From Paenibacillus sp. FSL H8-0537 (GTDB lineage: Bacteria > Bacillota > Bacilli > Paenibacillales > Paenibacillaceae): a stretch of 64,000 nucleotides of DNA. This document shows positions 17,591 to 25,530 of the stretch, piece after piece. How positions within the stretch are numbered: the stretch's first letter is position 1; each line of letters opens with the position of its first letter. Where the stretch lies: positions 421,501-485,500 of the forward strand of contig NZ_CP150290.1 of NCBI RefSeq assembly GCF_038051995.1, given 5' to 3'. Made by a program: the position numbers and the translations under genes. The notes below the pieces were generated by a model. The model made no database searches. It had not been told where the DNA came from and saw nothing but the letters and a program-made list of their open reading frames with translations.

Positions 17591-17947
17591 TTAGGCCAGT
17601 ATAGAGCGCGTGTTGCGCAGCACAGCTTTCATGAAGGGAGAATCTACAGGGACGCTGCCCATAATTTTAATTTTCCGTTTCTGCACGTCGAGACTTTTCA
17701 TTTGATCGGTCAGGACAACTCCAGAGAAGGCAAGACCGCCAGGCAACGCGACTTCAAACGGATATTCTTTGATTTGGCTTGTAATGGGACAGACGACGGC
17801 AAAGCCTGTCCTTTCGTTAAAATCAGCTTCAGACAATACAAGAGCGGGTCTTCTCCCAGCCTTCTCATACTCGGCTTTCTCATGACCAGCTTGGGGATCA
17901 AAATCCAGCCATACTAAATCGCCTCGATCGGGGATAGGTATCGTCAA
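17591..17947 (-). CDS. mazF: MazF/PemK-family endoribonuclease toxin
   Basis: A 118-residue MazF-like toxin; the family cleaves mRNA at short specific sequences. Core features are present: DRGDLVWLDFDPQAG at residues 7-21, RRPALVLS with the catalytic arginine, the conserved threonine in CPITSQIKEYP, and VLTDQMKSLDV. It resembles the ChpB/PemK branch. An extra stretch (KAEYE) sits between GHE and AGRRP, making a partial EKA duplication in the active-site loop, which may alter activity. The start is TTG overlapping the antitoxin remnant's TGA, with AAGGAGA upstream. The antitoxin gene is reduced to a fragment, so this toxin lacks an evident full partner. Confidence 0.88.
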   Translation of the reverse strand: MTIPIPDRGDLVWLDFDPQAGHEKAEYEKAGRRPALVLSEADFNERTGFAVVCPITSQIKEYPFEVALPGGLAFSGVVLTDQMKSLDVQKRKIKIMGSVPVDSPFMKAVLRNTRSILA

Positions 17948-18042
17948 ATGAGCTCGTCTCCTTCAATGCCAACATCGAATTCCTCATGCCGTGGCAAAGC
18001 GGGCTGGATTTTAGCAAGGAGTTGCTTCAGTCGGAAAGGCGC
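17944..18042 (-). pseudogene. C-terminal remnant of a MazE-type antitoxin
   Basis: A 32-codon frame encoding LKQLLAKIQPALPRHEEFDV and ending GIEGDELI, which matches the toxin-binding C-terminus of MazE/ChpS antitoxins (typically LLAKITPENRHEEIDFG). It abuts and overlaps mazF exactly as an antitoxin should. The N-terminal AbrB-like DNA-binding half is missing: an in-frame TAG stands at 18043-18045 and no start codon occurs in the fragment. An AAGGAG just upstream on the same strand may be the old ribosome-binding site, which suggests an internal deletion. Confidence 0.7.
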
Positions 18043-18072
18043 CTAAATCCAATTATTAAATCTCCTTGCTGT

Positions 18073-18093
18073 AGTAGTATAATGATTACTACT
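18073..18093. promoter_or_regulatory. palindrome around a possible -10 element
   Basis: AGTAGTA and its complement TACTACT flank TAATGAT, and TATAAT lies inside the dyad. It sits in the short space between the truncated antitoxin and the truncated response regulator. It is probably an operator or promoter left from the divergent pair. Confidence 0.4.
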
Positions 18094-18127
18094 GAAGTAG
18101 GATGCGAAACAGGGAAAGAGGGATCGG

Positions 18128-18193
18128 ATGCTTACTATTTTTCAACTCGAAACGGTTCGTGGGCTTGGCTATCGACTTGAGGTGCCAAAATGA
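18128..18193 (+). pseudogene. remnant of an OmpR-family response regulator
   Basis: A 21-codon open frame reading MLTIFQLETVRGLGYRLEVPK in effect. Its second half is the conserved C-terminal wing of OmpR/PhoB regulators (ETVRGLGYRL), and its first codons could be a regulator N-terminus (MLTI). AAAGAGG stands seven bases before the ATG, and the stop overlaps the kinase start as ATGA, the usual regulator-kinase coupling. The simplest reading is an in-frame internal deletion of about 200 codons that removed the receiver domain and most of the DNA-binding domain but kept kinase translation. Confidence 0.7.
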
Positions 18194-19557
18194 TTAAATC
18201 CTTATATACACGTGTAGTCCTGATATTTTTAGTGTCCGTGATTGGGAGCACGATCATTGCTTTTTTGGCAGCAACTTGGTTATTTGAAGATCAATTAAAC
18301 GAAAACTCGCAAATTCTTTTGCGTAATTTTGGACAGGACATCACCTCGATCTACGAGACCATTCCGTCACGTGAAGCGGACGAATTAGTAAGTAAACTGA
18401 AGCAGCTTAATTCCTTTCATATCCGAATTTATGAGGCGACGGACAGATTCCAGTCCTTCGGAGCGCTGGGCGGACACAAGCCTGCTGTTATACCTGTGGA
18501 GCAAGTACAAAATGTATTAGATGGAGAAGGAGTTCAAAGCAATAAGGATGGTGTTACGGTTACCTACATTGGATTTCCATTGAACACAGATATGGGAATG
18601 AAAGCGATGTTTGTGGAGACGCTCTCCCCTCCATCCACCGCATTTGTCATAAAATGGGGACTAAATATTGCAGCGTATTCGTTAATTACAGGAAGCTTAT
18701 TTGTTCTAATTGCCTCCTTTTTCATCATAAGGCCGATTAACAAGCTGACAAAAGCGACCAAGCGGATAGCAGCTGGAGACTTCAACGTCAAGCTGAATAT
18801 TAAGCAGACGGGTGAATTAGGTGCGTTGGCTCGCAGCTTCGAAGAAATGATGCATGATCTGCAGCGGCTGGAGCAGATGCGCAGGGAATTCGTAACGAAC
18901 GTGTCGCATGAGGTGCAATCGCCGCTCACCTCGATATCCGGGTATGCTATAGCGCTCAAGCAAGAAGGCGTTGAAGCTAATGAGCGCAGCCGTTATCTCG
19001 ATATTATTATCAATGAAGCGAAGCGAATGTCCAAGATGAGCGATAATCTGCTCAAGCTAAGCTTGCTCGAATCACAGTCACAGCAGCTGCAGCTGGCAAC
19101 GCTCAGTCTTGATGAACAGATAAGGCGAGTTATCGTCGCGATCCAGCCGCAATGGTCGGCGCGCAGCATCCATTTTGAGCTTAATTTGAAGCCAGCTATG
19201 CTAACGGCTGATCATGATCAGCTAAATCAGGTATGGACCAATATCATTGGCAATAGCATCAAATTTTCCAAGGATAGCGGCATAATTAAAGTCAGCATCA
19301 AACAAGACAGCAAACAATTTACCGTCCGAATATCAGACAACGGTATTGGTATTTCGCTAGAGGATCAGAAGCAAATATTCGAGCGTTTCTTTAAAGCTGA
19401 TCGTTCTCACAGTCGAAAATATGAAGGCAGCGGTATGGGGCTGGCCATCGTTAAACAGATCATTTCGCTTCATCAAGGCGATATCCGAGTGGAAAGCGAA
19501 CCGGGTCAGGGAACCACCTTCATCATCACCTTGCCCATCACAACGCTGACTGAATAA
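18190..19557 (+). CDS. sensor histidine kinase (HAMP-HisKA-HATPase)
   Basis: A 455-residue two-component sensor. Membrane helices lie at about residues 8-30 and 158-182, with an extracellular sensing loop of roughly 125 residues between them. HAMP follows (RPINKLTKATKRIAAGDF, about 183-235). The phosphoacceptor histidine is in FVTNVSHEVQSPLTSISG (about 242). The ATPase domain has N, G1 and G2 boxes (NQVWTNIIGNSIKFS, SDNGIGIS, GSGMGLAIVKQI). All catalytic motifs look intact. Its cognate regulator is reduced to a coupled 21-codon remnant, so it is an orphan kinase. A terminator follows, then an alpha/beta hydrolase whose promoter carries a likely response-regulator box. Confidence 0.93.
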   Translation: MIKSLYTRVVLIFLVSVIGSTIIAFLAATWLFEDQLNENSQILLRNFGQDITSIYETIPSREADELVSKLKQLNSFHIRIYEATDRFQSFGALGGHKPAVIPVEQVQNVLDGEGVQSNKDGVTVTYIGFPLNTDMGMKAMFVETLSPPSTAFVIKWGLNIAAYSLITGSLFVLIASFFIIRPINKLTKATKRIAAGDFNVKLNIKQTGELGALARSFEEMMHDLQRLEQMRREFVTNVSHEVQSPLTSISGYAIALKQEGVEANERSRYLDIIINEAKRMSKMSDNLLKLSLLESQSQQLQLATLSLDEQIRRVIVAIQPQWSARSIHFELNLKPAMLTADHDQLNQVWTNIIGNSIKFSKDSGIIKVSIKQDSKQFTVRISDNGIGISLEDQKQIFERFFKADRSHSRKYEGSGMGLAIVKQIISLHQGDIRVESEPGQGTTFIITLPITTLTE

Positions 19558-19602
19558 GGGGCTTATCCGTTATCCTAAAGCGGTCACCTCACTTCTCCCA
19601 TG

Positions 19603-19653
19603 CCTGCGTCATCCGGTGCAAGCTTCCTTGCCTATAATGACGCAGGCTTTTTT
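19603..19653 (+). terminator. terminator after the histidine kinase
   Basis: CCTGCGTCAT (19603-19612) pairs with ATGACGCAGG (19637-19646), followed by CTTTTTTT. It separates the kinase from the hydrolase transcription unit. Confidence 0.85.
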
Positions 19654-19659
19654 GTGCTC

Positions 19660-19676
19660 GTTCATACTCCGTTCAT
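19660..19676 (+). promoter_or_regulatory. 11-bp-spaced GTTCAT direct repeat (site 1)
   Basis: GTTCATACTCCGTTCAT holds two GTTCAT half-sites 11 bp apart, the geometry used by OmpR/PhoB-family regulators. The same box is found upstream of the leftward genes starting at 39005 and 40149. The downstream stretch from here to the hydrolase start also resembles those regions (GTAAGCTCTCCTTAACG, then AGGCAGCC). Confidence 0.65.
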
Positions 19677-19766
19677 CCTGCTGGCATGTAGAGTACATCT
19701 TCTTCGTGTAAGCTCTCCTTAACGAATCTTAAAGGCAGCCCAATAAAAAGATGACGATAGGAGAAG

Positions 19767-20789
19767 ATGCAAGTGGAAAGACGAGAGGTAAGCAACATGG
19801 AGCAGGATACAGCAGCAGATAAAAAGCCAGCCAGCAGAATGAAAAAATGGCTTCGCCATTTACTTAAAGGATTAGCAATCGTAGTTATAGCCATTGTTGT
19901 TTTTATAGCCGTCGTTTTTTTCGTTGATCTGTTCAGCAGCAAATCAGAGCAAGCGAAATTATTACCTTATGGCCAGTCTGTAACTGTAGATGGAAAATAT
20001 ATGAATGTATCGACTCATGGAGAAGGAGAAGAAACCATTGTGCTCCTTCCGGGTTATGGGACAGCGTCGCCAGCACTTGATTTTAAGCCGCTAATTGAAC
20101 AACTGTCACCCTATTACAAAGTCGTCGTAGTTGAGCCATTTGGTTATGGATTAAGTGATCTAACCGACAAGGAACGAAGCATAGACAATATTGTAAGTGA
20201 AATTCATGAAGTGCTGCAGAGTCTTCAAATCAATCGTTATATTTTAATGGGCCACTCCATTTCAGGATTATACAGCTTAGACTATGTGAACAAATATCCA
20301 AGCGAAGTGAGCGCATTTGTCGGGCTCGACAGCAGTGTCCCGGCGCTGAAAGAGCAGAAGATAGGGCCCTCCATATTAAAGACGCTTAGCCTGCTCAGAG
20401 AATCAGGCTTCGCCAGATTGCAATTGAAATTAGGCGATGACCCTTATGCTGAATTACCCTATGATGATCAAACAAAAGAACAATTAAAAATACTCATTCG
20501 CAAAAACATTTATAATGCCAATCAATTAAATGAGGCCGGAAATATGTATGCTAATTTTGAAGCAGCAGAACAATTAACCTTCCCAAAAGCTCTTCCCGTT
20601 ATTTTCTTTATCCAAGCGAATCATCCCGTAACGGATAGATGGATACCAGAGCATGAGAAGCAAATTAAGAATTCTGTTCATGGAAAAATAGTGTTATTTG
20701 AAGCGGATCACTATTTATATCGTACTCATTCGGCAGAAATCGTTGAAAACCTCAGGATGTTCAAGGAACAAATAAAACAAGACAAGTAG
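19767..20789 (+). CDS. membrane-anchored alpha/beta hydrolase, paralogue 1
   Basis: An alpha/beta-hydrolase-fold protein of about 340 residues. After a charged N-terminus comes one membrane helix (about residues 35-55), then the hydrolase domain: LLPGYGTASPALDF (oxyanion region), VVVVEPFGYGLSD, and the nucleophile elbow GHSISG. A C-terminal histidine in ADHYLY completes the triad. The substrate is unknown. It is clearly paralogous to the leftward gene at 39211-40149 and shares its upstream region. Three starts are possible: ATG 19767, GTG 19773 (which aligns with the start of the paralogue), and ATG 19797 (best ribosome-binding site, GAGAGG). Confidence 0.85.
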   Translation: MQVERREVSNMEQDTAADKKPASRMKKWLRHLLKGLAIVVIAIVVFIAVVFFVDLFSSKSEQAKLLPYGQSVTVDGKYMNVSTHGEGEETIVLLPGYGTASPALDFKPLIEQLSPYYKVVVVEPFGYGLSDLTDKERSIDNIVSEIHEVLQSLQINRYILMGHSISGLYSLDYVNKYPSEVSAFVGLDSSVPALKEQKIGPSILKTLSLLRESGFARLQLKLGDDPYAELPYDDQTKEQLKILIRKNIYNANQLNEAGNMYANFEAAEQLTFPKALPVIFFIQANHPVTDRWIPEHEKQIKNSVHGKIVLFEADHYLYRTHSAEIVENLRMFKEQIKQDK

Positions 20790-20804
20790 ATGATTTCTAC
20801 TGTG

Positions 20805-21443
20805 CTAGGTAACAATCTGCTGCGTATTGCCCTGTTTTGCGCCGGGGCGCTGTACGATTTTCACCGAGCGGCTTTGCACGAGTAAAATATAACCAACATC
20901 AAAAAGGAAAATGAGGACGTACATGATCATCAGCAGCAGCGAATCAGGATAGAGCTTGTAGCTGAGCACGGAGGCGCATAGGGTGCCGAGCATTTTCGCC
21001 CAAGCAATAAAACGGGACTGCCCTAGCAGGTCCTTCTGGAACAGCATTTGAATAAACAGGATCGACATCATCAGATTGATGCCAAAGGCGGTATATTTGC
21101 CCTCCGGGTCATGAAATTCGACCGAGACGCCGTAATGCAGCAGAAACGCGGTAACGAGCAGAGCGCTGACGATGACCGCTATTTTTTTCGGTGAATAGTT
21201 ATTGCGGGTGTAATACAAAAATTGCAGCAAAATGATGATGTCAAGCGCGAACCAGACGATTGTAATGATTTGCTGAAGCGGATTGAAGGGAATGAGAAAG
21301 CCAAACAGTAGCTCCCACGTCAGGTTGGCGCAGAGTGCAGCCAAAGGCATGCCGCAGGTGCGGTCCTTAAAGCCTTGATAAATAATTAGCAGATAGGTGA
21401 TTGTCCAAAAAAACGCCATTCCGAGCAACAGCAGCAGGTCCAT
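20805..21443 (-). CDS. seven-helix protein resembling transmembrane terpene cyclases
   Basis: About 212 residues with seven predicted membrane helices and little else. MPLAALCANLTWELLFGF in helix 2 matches the N-x-(A/T)-W-E motif of the PaxB/Trt1/AusL transmembrane terpene cyclases of fungi and their bacterial relatives such as DmtA1. A second acidic residue lies in the last helix (FLFDVGYILLV), where those enzymes carry their other essential acid. If correct, it would cyclise a prenylated lipid at the membrane. No prenyltransferase or biosynthetic cluster is adjacent. ATG 21443 was preferred to TTG 21446. Family membership is inferred from motifs only. Confidence 0.55.
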   Translation of the reverse strand: MDLLLLLGMAFFWTITYLLIIYQGFKDRTCGMPLAALCANLTWELLFGFLIPFNPLQQIITIVWFALDIIILLQFLYYTRNNYSPKKIAVIVSALLVTAFLLHYGVSVEFHDPEGKYTAFGINLMMSILFIQMLFQKDLLGQSRFIAWAKMLGTLCASVLSYKLYPDSLLLMIMYVLIFLFDVGYILLVQSRSVKIVQRPGAKQGNTQQIVT

Positions 21444-21596
21444 CAAGCCTCATCGCATCCTTTCCAAAAACGGTTGTTATAAAAACGTATGTTGGCGGCT
21501 GCTCGTCTATGTCTTATGTTAAAATAGAAGGCAACGAAGCTGGCCGGGTGCCGTTAGGCACATATACAGCCAGAGCAAGGAAAGAAGGACGAACGT

Positions 21597-21914
21597 ATGG
21601 CAATCTATGAAATCGAAGAGGATGAGTGGCTGCGTCTGGCAAGAATCGGCAATGGGAAGGATGCTTTGCTGTTCTCCAGCCCTTTCTGCGGAACCTGCAA
21701 GGTTGCCGAGCGGATGCTGGACATCGTTCAGGCAGCGGAAGTGCCAACGACGATGTATAAAATCAACATTAATTACGCGCCCAAGCTGCGCGAGGCTTGG
21801 AAAATTACGAGCGTTCCCTGCCTGGTGCTGGTGAAGGACGGCGAGCCGCAGCGGTTCGAATACGCGATGCGTTCTGTCGATTATCTTTACAAGCTGCTGA
21901 AAGAGGATGAGTAA
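21597..21914 (+). CDS. thioredoxin-like protein
   Basis: A 105-residue thioredoxin-fold protein of the YtpP type with the redox motif CGTC (SSPFCGTCKVAERML, about residues 32-47) and the cis-proline in ITSVPCLVLVKDG. It lacks a signal peptide and is probably a cytoplasmic disulfide reductase. AAGGAAGAAGG precedes ATG 21597. It is a single gene closed by a terminator. Confidence 0.9.
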   Translation: MAIYEIEEDEWLRLARIGNGKDALLFSSPFCGTCKVAERMLDIVQAAEVPTTMYKININYAPKLREAWKITSVPCLVLVKDGEPQRFEYAMRSVDYLYKLLKEDE

Positions 21915-21929
21915 CTATTTATATTTATG

Positions 21930-21968
21930 AAAAGGGTACATCGGAGCATGCTGCGATGTGCCTTTTTT
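21930..21968 (+). terminator. terminator after the thioredoxin gene
   Basis: AAAAGGGTACATCG pairs with CGATGTGCCTTTTTT around a GAGCATGCTG loop, giving a strong G+C stem and a T run. Confidence 0.8.
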
Positions 21969-21975
21969 TAAATAT

Positions 21976-22034
21976 ATTTCTCGGAATGAAACGTGCTGCG
22001 CCGCCAAAGGATGGCTTTCGGCCGTTTCACCTTG
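21976..22034 (+). repeat. 59-bp dispersed hairpin repeat, copy 2
   Basis: Nearly identical to copy 1 at 1148-1206, with a few changes, and in the same orientation. It lies between the thioredoxin terminator and the response-regulator promoter. Confidence 0.8.
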
Positions 22035-22171
22035 TCTTTCACCTGAAAAAAACAGACATCACCTGAAATAAACAACGGTAGGAAAATAAGCGGCTCTCCA
22101 TTACGATGAAGGAGAATAAGGCGGGTATACTAGAATGATTTAGAAGGTGCTTTGCAGGGAGGATGGGGAAG

Positions 22172-23677
22172 ATGCTGAAAGCGGTTGTATTTGATGACGA
22201 ATATATTGTCCGCCAAGGGCTGAGCCAGATGATCGACTGGCAGCGTTATGGCGTCGAGCTGGTAGGAACAGCTGGAGATGGCCTATCGGCACTGGAGATG
22301 TTCCGCGAGCTGCGCCCAGACATTGTGCTGACGGATATTCGGATGCCGGGGATGGACGGACTGCGGCTCATTGAGACGGTGGCTGAAGAAGCGGGGGATA
22401 CGATGTTTATCGTGTTCAGCGGCTTTAATGAATTTGAATATGTGATGCGGGCAATTGGGCTTGGGGTTGTCGATTATTTGGAGAAGCCGGTTACGGTAGA
22501 GAAAATAGATGAAGTGATGCGCAAAGCGATAGAGCGGATCGACAAACAGCAAGCGTTCAGCTCCATGAAATCCAAATGGGAAGCGTCTCAGCAGGAGCTG
22601 CTGGAGAAAGCGACGTTGAATTTGCTGTTAGCAGGCGACAGTGCGCTAGGCAAATGGAAGCAAAGCTATGGCCCAGATTGGGAAGCTATTGCGGGTATTA
22701 CGGTGCTGGCTTTTTCCTCGGAATGTGTGGAGCTGGTGGAAAGCTCGTCCTATCGCATCGTTGAGGTGACGAATGGAGCAGACCGGCTGTCAGCGGTGCT
22801 TCATTTCAAGCTGCCTGCAGATGAGCTATGGGAGCAGCTTATGCTGCAGGGTGAAGATTGCGAGCTGTTCGCAGCTGGAGGAACCTATACAACGCTTGCA
22901 GAAGCCCCAAAAAGCTGCAAGGAAGCACGGCGAGCGCTCCGCTACGGTCGATTTTTGGAGGAAAGCGGCTTGGTTCGCATTGAGCAAATGGAAGGCAGCG
23001 ATGAGCTGGCTGGCAACTTGACGAAGCATGAGGAGTCGGTCATTTTCTCCTTGCGCACGGGGGATAAAAAGGGGCTGCTGGCTGCCTTGGACGAATTCGA
23101 GGCGTCGGTTGGGCAGCAGAAGCTGGACCCGGAGCAGGCGGAGCGCGAAATTTTGCAGCTCGTTTATGTAGGCCATGAGGTGCTGAAGGAAACGGGGCGC
23201 GATACTCGCTCCCTCGGCAAGGTCGCGCATCAGGAGCTAGGCGTTATGCATACGCGCGAGGAAATGTTCCGCTGGCTGCGGGGCAAGGTAGAGGCGATGC
23301 TGACGGCGATTACGGAAGCAAGGCGTTCTACGAAGCATGCGGCGGTCGAAAAGGCGCTTGCCTATATGGAGGCTCGCTTTGGGCAGGACATTTCCTTGCA
23401 GGAGCTGGCGGAGCATGTTGGCCTGAATGCGACGTATTTCAGCCTGCTTTTCAAAGAAGAGATGGGCATCTCCTACATTAAGCATTTGACCCATGAACGC
23501 ATGGAGCATGCGAAGGTGATGCTGCGAGAAGGGCTGCTGGTCGGCGAGGTCAGTGAGAAGGTCGGCTATCTCAACTACAGGCATTTTACGGAAACGTTCA
23601 AGAAGCTCGTAGGCATGACGCCTAAGCATTATCGGGAAGCCCATGCTATCGAGCGTAAGGAAGACGGCCATGGCTAA
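22172..23677 (+). CDS. YesN-type response regulator with AraC DNA-binding domain
   Basis: About 501 residues. Residues 1-118 are a receiver domain (VVFDDEYIVRQGL; phosphoacceptor aspartate in RPDIVLTDIRMPGMDGL; lysine in VVDYLEKPV). A linker of about 265 residues follows. The C-terminal 100 residues are an AraC-type double helix-turn-helix ending VGYLNYRHFTETFKKLVG. The partner kinase overlaps its 3' end. In Bacilli such pairs activate nearby carbohydrate importer genes, here the ABC transporter and GH78 enzyme. AGGGAGG is nine bases before ATG 22172, preferred to ATG 22163. Confidence 0.93.
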   Translation: MLKAVVFDDEYIVRQGLSQMIDWQRYGVELVGTAGDGLSALEMFRELRPDIVLTDIRMPGMDGLRLIETVAEEAGDTMFIVFSGFNEFEYVMRAIGLGVVDYLEKPVTVEKIDEVMRKAIERIDKQQAFSSMKSKWEASQQELLEKATLNLLLAGDSALGKWKQSYGPDWEAIAGITVLAFSSECVELVESSSYRIVEVTNGADRLSAVLHFKLPADELWEQLMLQGEDCELFAAGGTYTTLAEAPKSCKEARRALRYGRFLEESGLVRIEQMEGSDELAGNLTKHEESVIFSLRTGDKKGLLAALDEFEASVGQQKLDPEQAEREILQLVYVGHEVLKETGRDTRSLGKVAHQELGVMHTREEMFRWLRGKVEAMLTAITEARRSTKHAAVEKALAYMEARFGQDISLQELAEHVGLNATYFSLLFKEEMGISYIKHLTHERMEHAKVMLREGLLVGEVSEKVGYLNYRHFTETFKKLVGMTPKHYREAHAIERKEDGHG

Positions 23678-25439
23678 AAAACGACTAGTGAAATGGCTGC
23701 GGTTCAAAAAAATCCGAAGCCGGTTTCTGGCGGCGATGATTTTGCTCATTGTGCCTTCGATTATGCTGCTTGGCTATATTTCCTTCAATATTACGAAGGA
23801 CACGCTGACGGATATGAATGAAAAAACGAATTTGGATCATTTGCGGACGTCCAGCGAGGTGGCCGACCTATTATTTCGGAATATTAACAATTTTCATCTG
23901 TCCATTGTTGTAAACGATGCCATTCGGCAGAGCCTGCGCAGCAGCGGGGAAAACCCGGGCATACAGCCCGATACGGTGAACGGCAGAACCTCCTCGCGGC
24001 TCCAGCGCTTAATCAGCAGCAGCTTTGCGGATACGCGTTATGTGACCTCGGTCTGTCTGCTGGATCTGAAGTTTCACACCTACTGCTTTGGCCGCTCCGA
24101 CGATGCGGGCGTGTATGAAGGAAGCGATAAAATAGCCAAGATTACAGGCTCGGATTGGTACAGGGGAGCGTATGAGAGCAAGGGAAGGGTTGTATATTAT
24201 CCGATTGATATTTTTGACGAATCGAATAAGTCCTTTTCCAGTGTGAAGCTGTTTCGCGATGCAGAGGACCCGAGCGGCGAGCCAATCGGCATTCTCGTGG
24301 TCAACGTTTCTAAGACGATTTTTGATAAAGTGTTCGGTGGCAGCAAGGAGAATGGCTCGTTCATGGTGCTCAGCGAGGGGGCTGGCCCGACAAAAGCAGT
24401 ATACAGTCATAATGACACCGTTCCGCTTGCTGGCGGGACAATTGCGGAGACGCTCGGCCACTTGAAGGATGAAGGCTTTCTGGTCAATCCTTATTATAAT
24501 CAGACGACAAGCTGGACGCTTGTCCATCTCGTTGAATCGAAGGAGCTGCTGAAGCACACCCAATACATTGGCCTGGCGACGACGCTTATTGCTGCGGCTT
24601 TCGCGGTGACAGCGCTGATCATTTCCTATTTTATATCGGGGACCATCACAAGACCGCTGCTGCGGCTGAAAAAAATGATGAATGACTGGACGCTCGGCAA
24701 GCGCGATTTTCCGGCGGAATTTGCCCAGGATGAGGTCGGCGTCATCGGTGAGACGTTCAAGAGGATTGCCCACGAAAATGAGGAGCTGAATGCACGGCTC
24801 ATCAACTCGGAGCTGAAGGAGCGGGAAGCGGAGCTAAGGGCGCTGCAATCGCAGATTAAGCCGCATTTTTTGTACAACACGCTGGATTCGATTTATTGGA
24901 TGGCGATTTTGCAAAATAATAAAGAGGTTGCCCAAATGGCAGTGTCGCTTTCTGAAAGCTTCAAGCTCAGCTTGAACAAGGGCAAGGAGACCATTCTCGT
25001 ATACAACGAATTGAAGCATATCGAGCATTATTTGAACATCCAGAACATTCGGTTCAATAACCGCTTCCACTATATCGAGGAGGTGGAGGAGTCAATCAAG
25101 GGGCTGGAGATGATGAAGCTGCTGCTGCAGCCGCTGGTCGAAAACGCCATTTACCATGGTCTGGAGCCGAAGGTCGGAGAAGGAACCATTCGCTTGACCG
25201 GTGGAACCGACGGGCCGTATTTGATTTTCACGGTTGAGGATGATGGCGTGGGTATGGCGGATATCGCCCAGACAGAGCAGGGCTACGGCATGCGCAACGT
25301 CAAGGAGCGGCTGCTGCTGTCTTATGGGCAAGGCAGCTCGCTGTCCGTTTGGAGCCGCGAAGGAGAGGGCACCCGTGTGACCTTGCGCTTCAACCCATCG
25401 AACCTACCTAAAAAAAACCGACACTCACCTGAAAAATGA
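23670..25439 (+). CDS. YesM-type sensor histidine kinase
   Basis: A 589-residue membrane sensor. Helices at about residues 18-40 and 295-318 bracket a Cache-like extracellular domain. A HAMP region is followed by the His_kinase domain, with the phosphoacceptor in LQSQIKPHFLYNTLDS, and a HATPase_c domain (VENAIYHGLEP, DDGVGM, GYGMRNVKERL). This is the LytS/YesM class. ATG 23670 overlaps the regulator stop by eight bases and has AAGGAAG upstream; the frame extends back to 23643 but without a site. It probably senses the imported rhamnoside or its binding protein and phosphorylates the upstream regulator. Confidence 0.93.
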   Translation: MAKKRLVKWLRFKKIRSRFLAAMILLIVPSIMLLGYISFNITKDTLTDMNEKTNLDHLRTSSEVADLLFRNINNFHLSIVVNDAIRQSLRSSGENPGIQPDTVNGRTSSRLQRLISSSFADTRYVTSVCLLDLKFHTYCFGRSDDAGVYEGSDKIAKITGSDWYRGAYESKGRVVYYPIDIFDESNKSFSSVKLFRDAEDPSGEPIGILVVNVSKTIFDKVFGGSKENGSFMVLSEGAGPTKAVYSHNDTVPLAGGTIAETLGHLKDEGFLVNPYYNQTTSWTLVHLVESKELLKHTQYIGLATTLIAAAFAVTALIISYFISGTITRPLLRLKKMMNDWTLGKRDFPAEFAQDEVGVIGETFKRIAHENEELNARLINSELKEREAELRALQSQIKPHFLYNTLDSIYWMAILQNNKEVAQMAVSLSESFKLSLNKGKETILVYNELKHIEHYLNIQNIRFNNRFHYIEEVEESIKGLEMMKLLLQPLVENAIYHGLEPKVGEGTIRLTGGTDGPYLIFTVEDDGVGMADIAQTEQGYGMRNVKERLLLSYGQGSSLSVWSREGEGTRVTLRFNPSNLPKKNRHSPEK

Positions 25440-25451
25440 AGCGCTTTCATA
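25436..25451. promoter_or_regulatory. possible cre-like site
   Basis: ATGAAGCGCTTTCATA spans the kinase stop codon and is a near-palindrome one base short of TGAAAGCGCTTTCA, a common CcpA-type operator. Its position before the transporter genes suggests catabolite repression, but the match is imperfect. Confidence 0.3.
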
Positions 25452-25530
25452 AAGGGCGTTTCCTCTCTACAATAAGGATATAGAAAGCTACTTATCAGCA
25501 TCAGCGACAACGAACGAGGGGGAACGAAAC

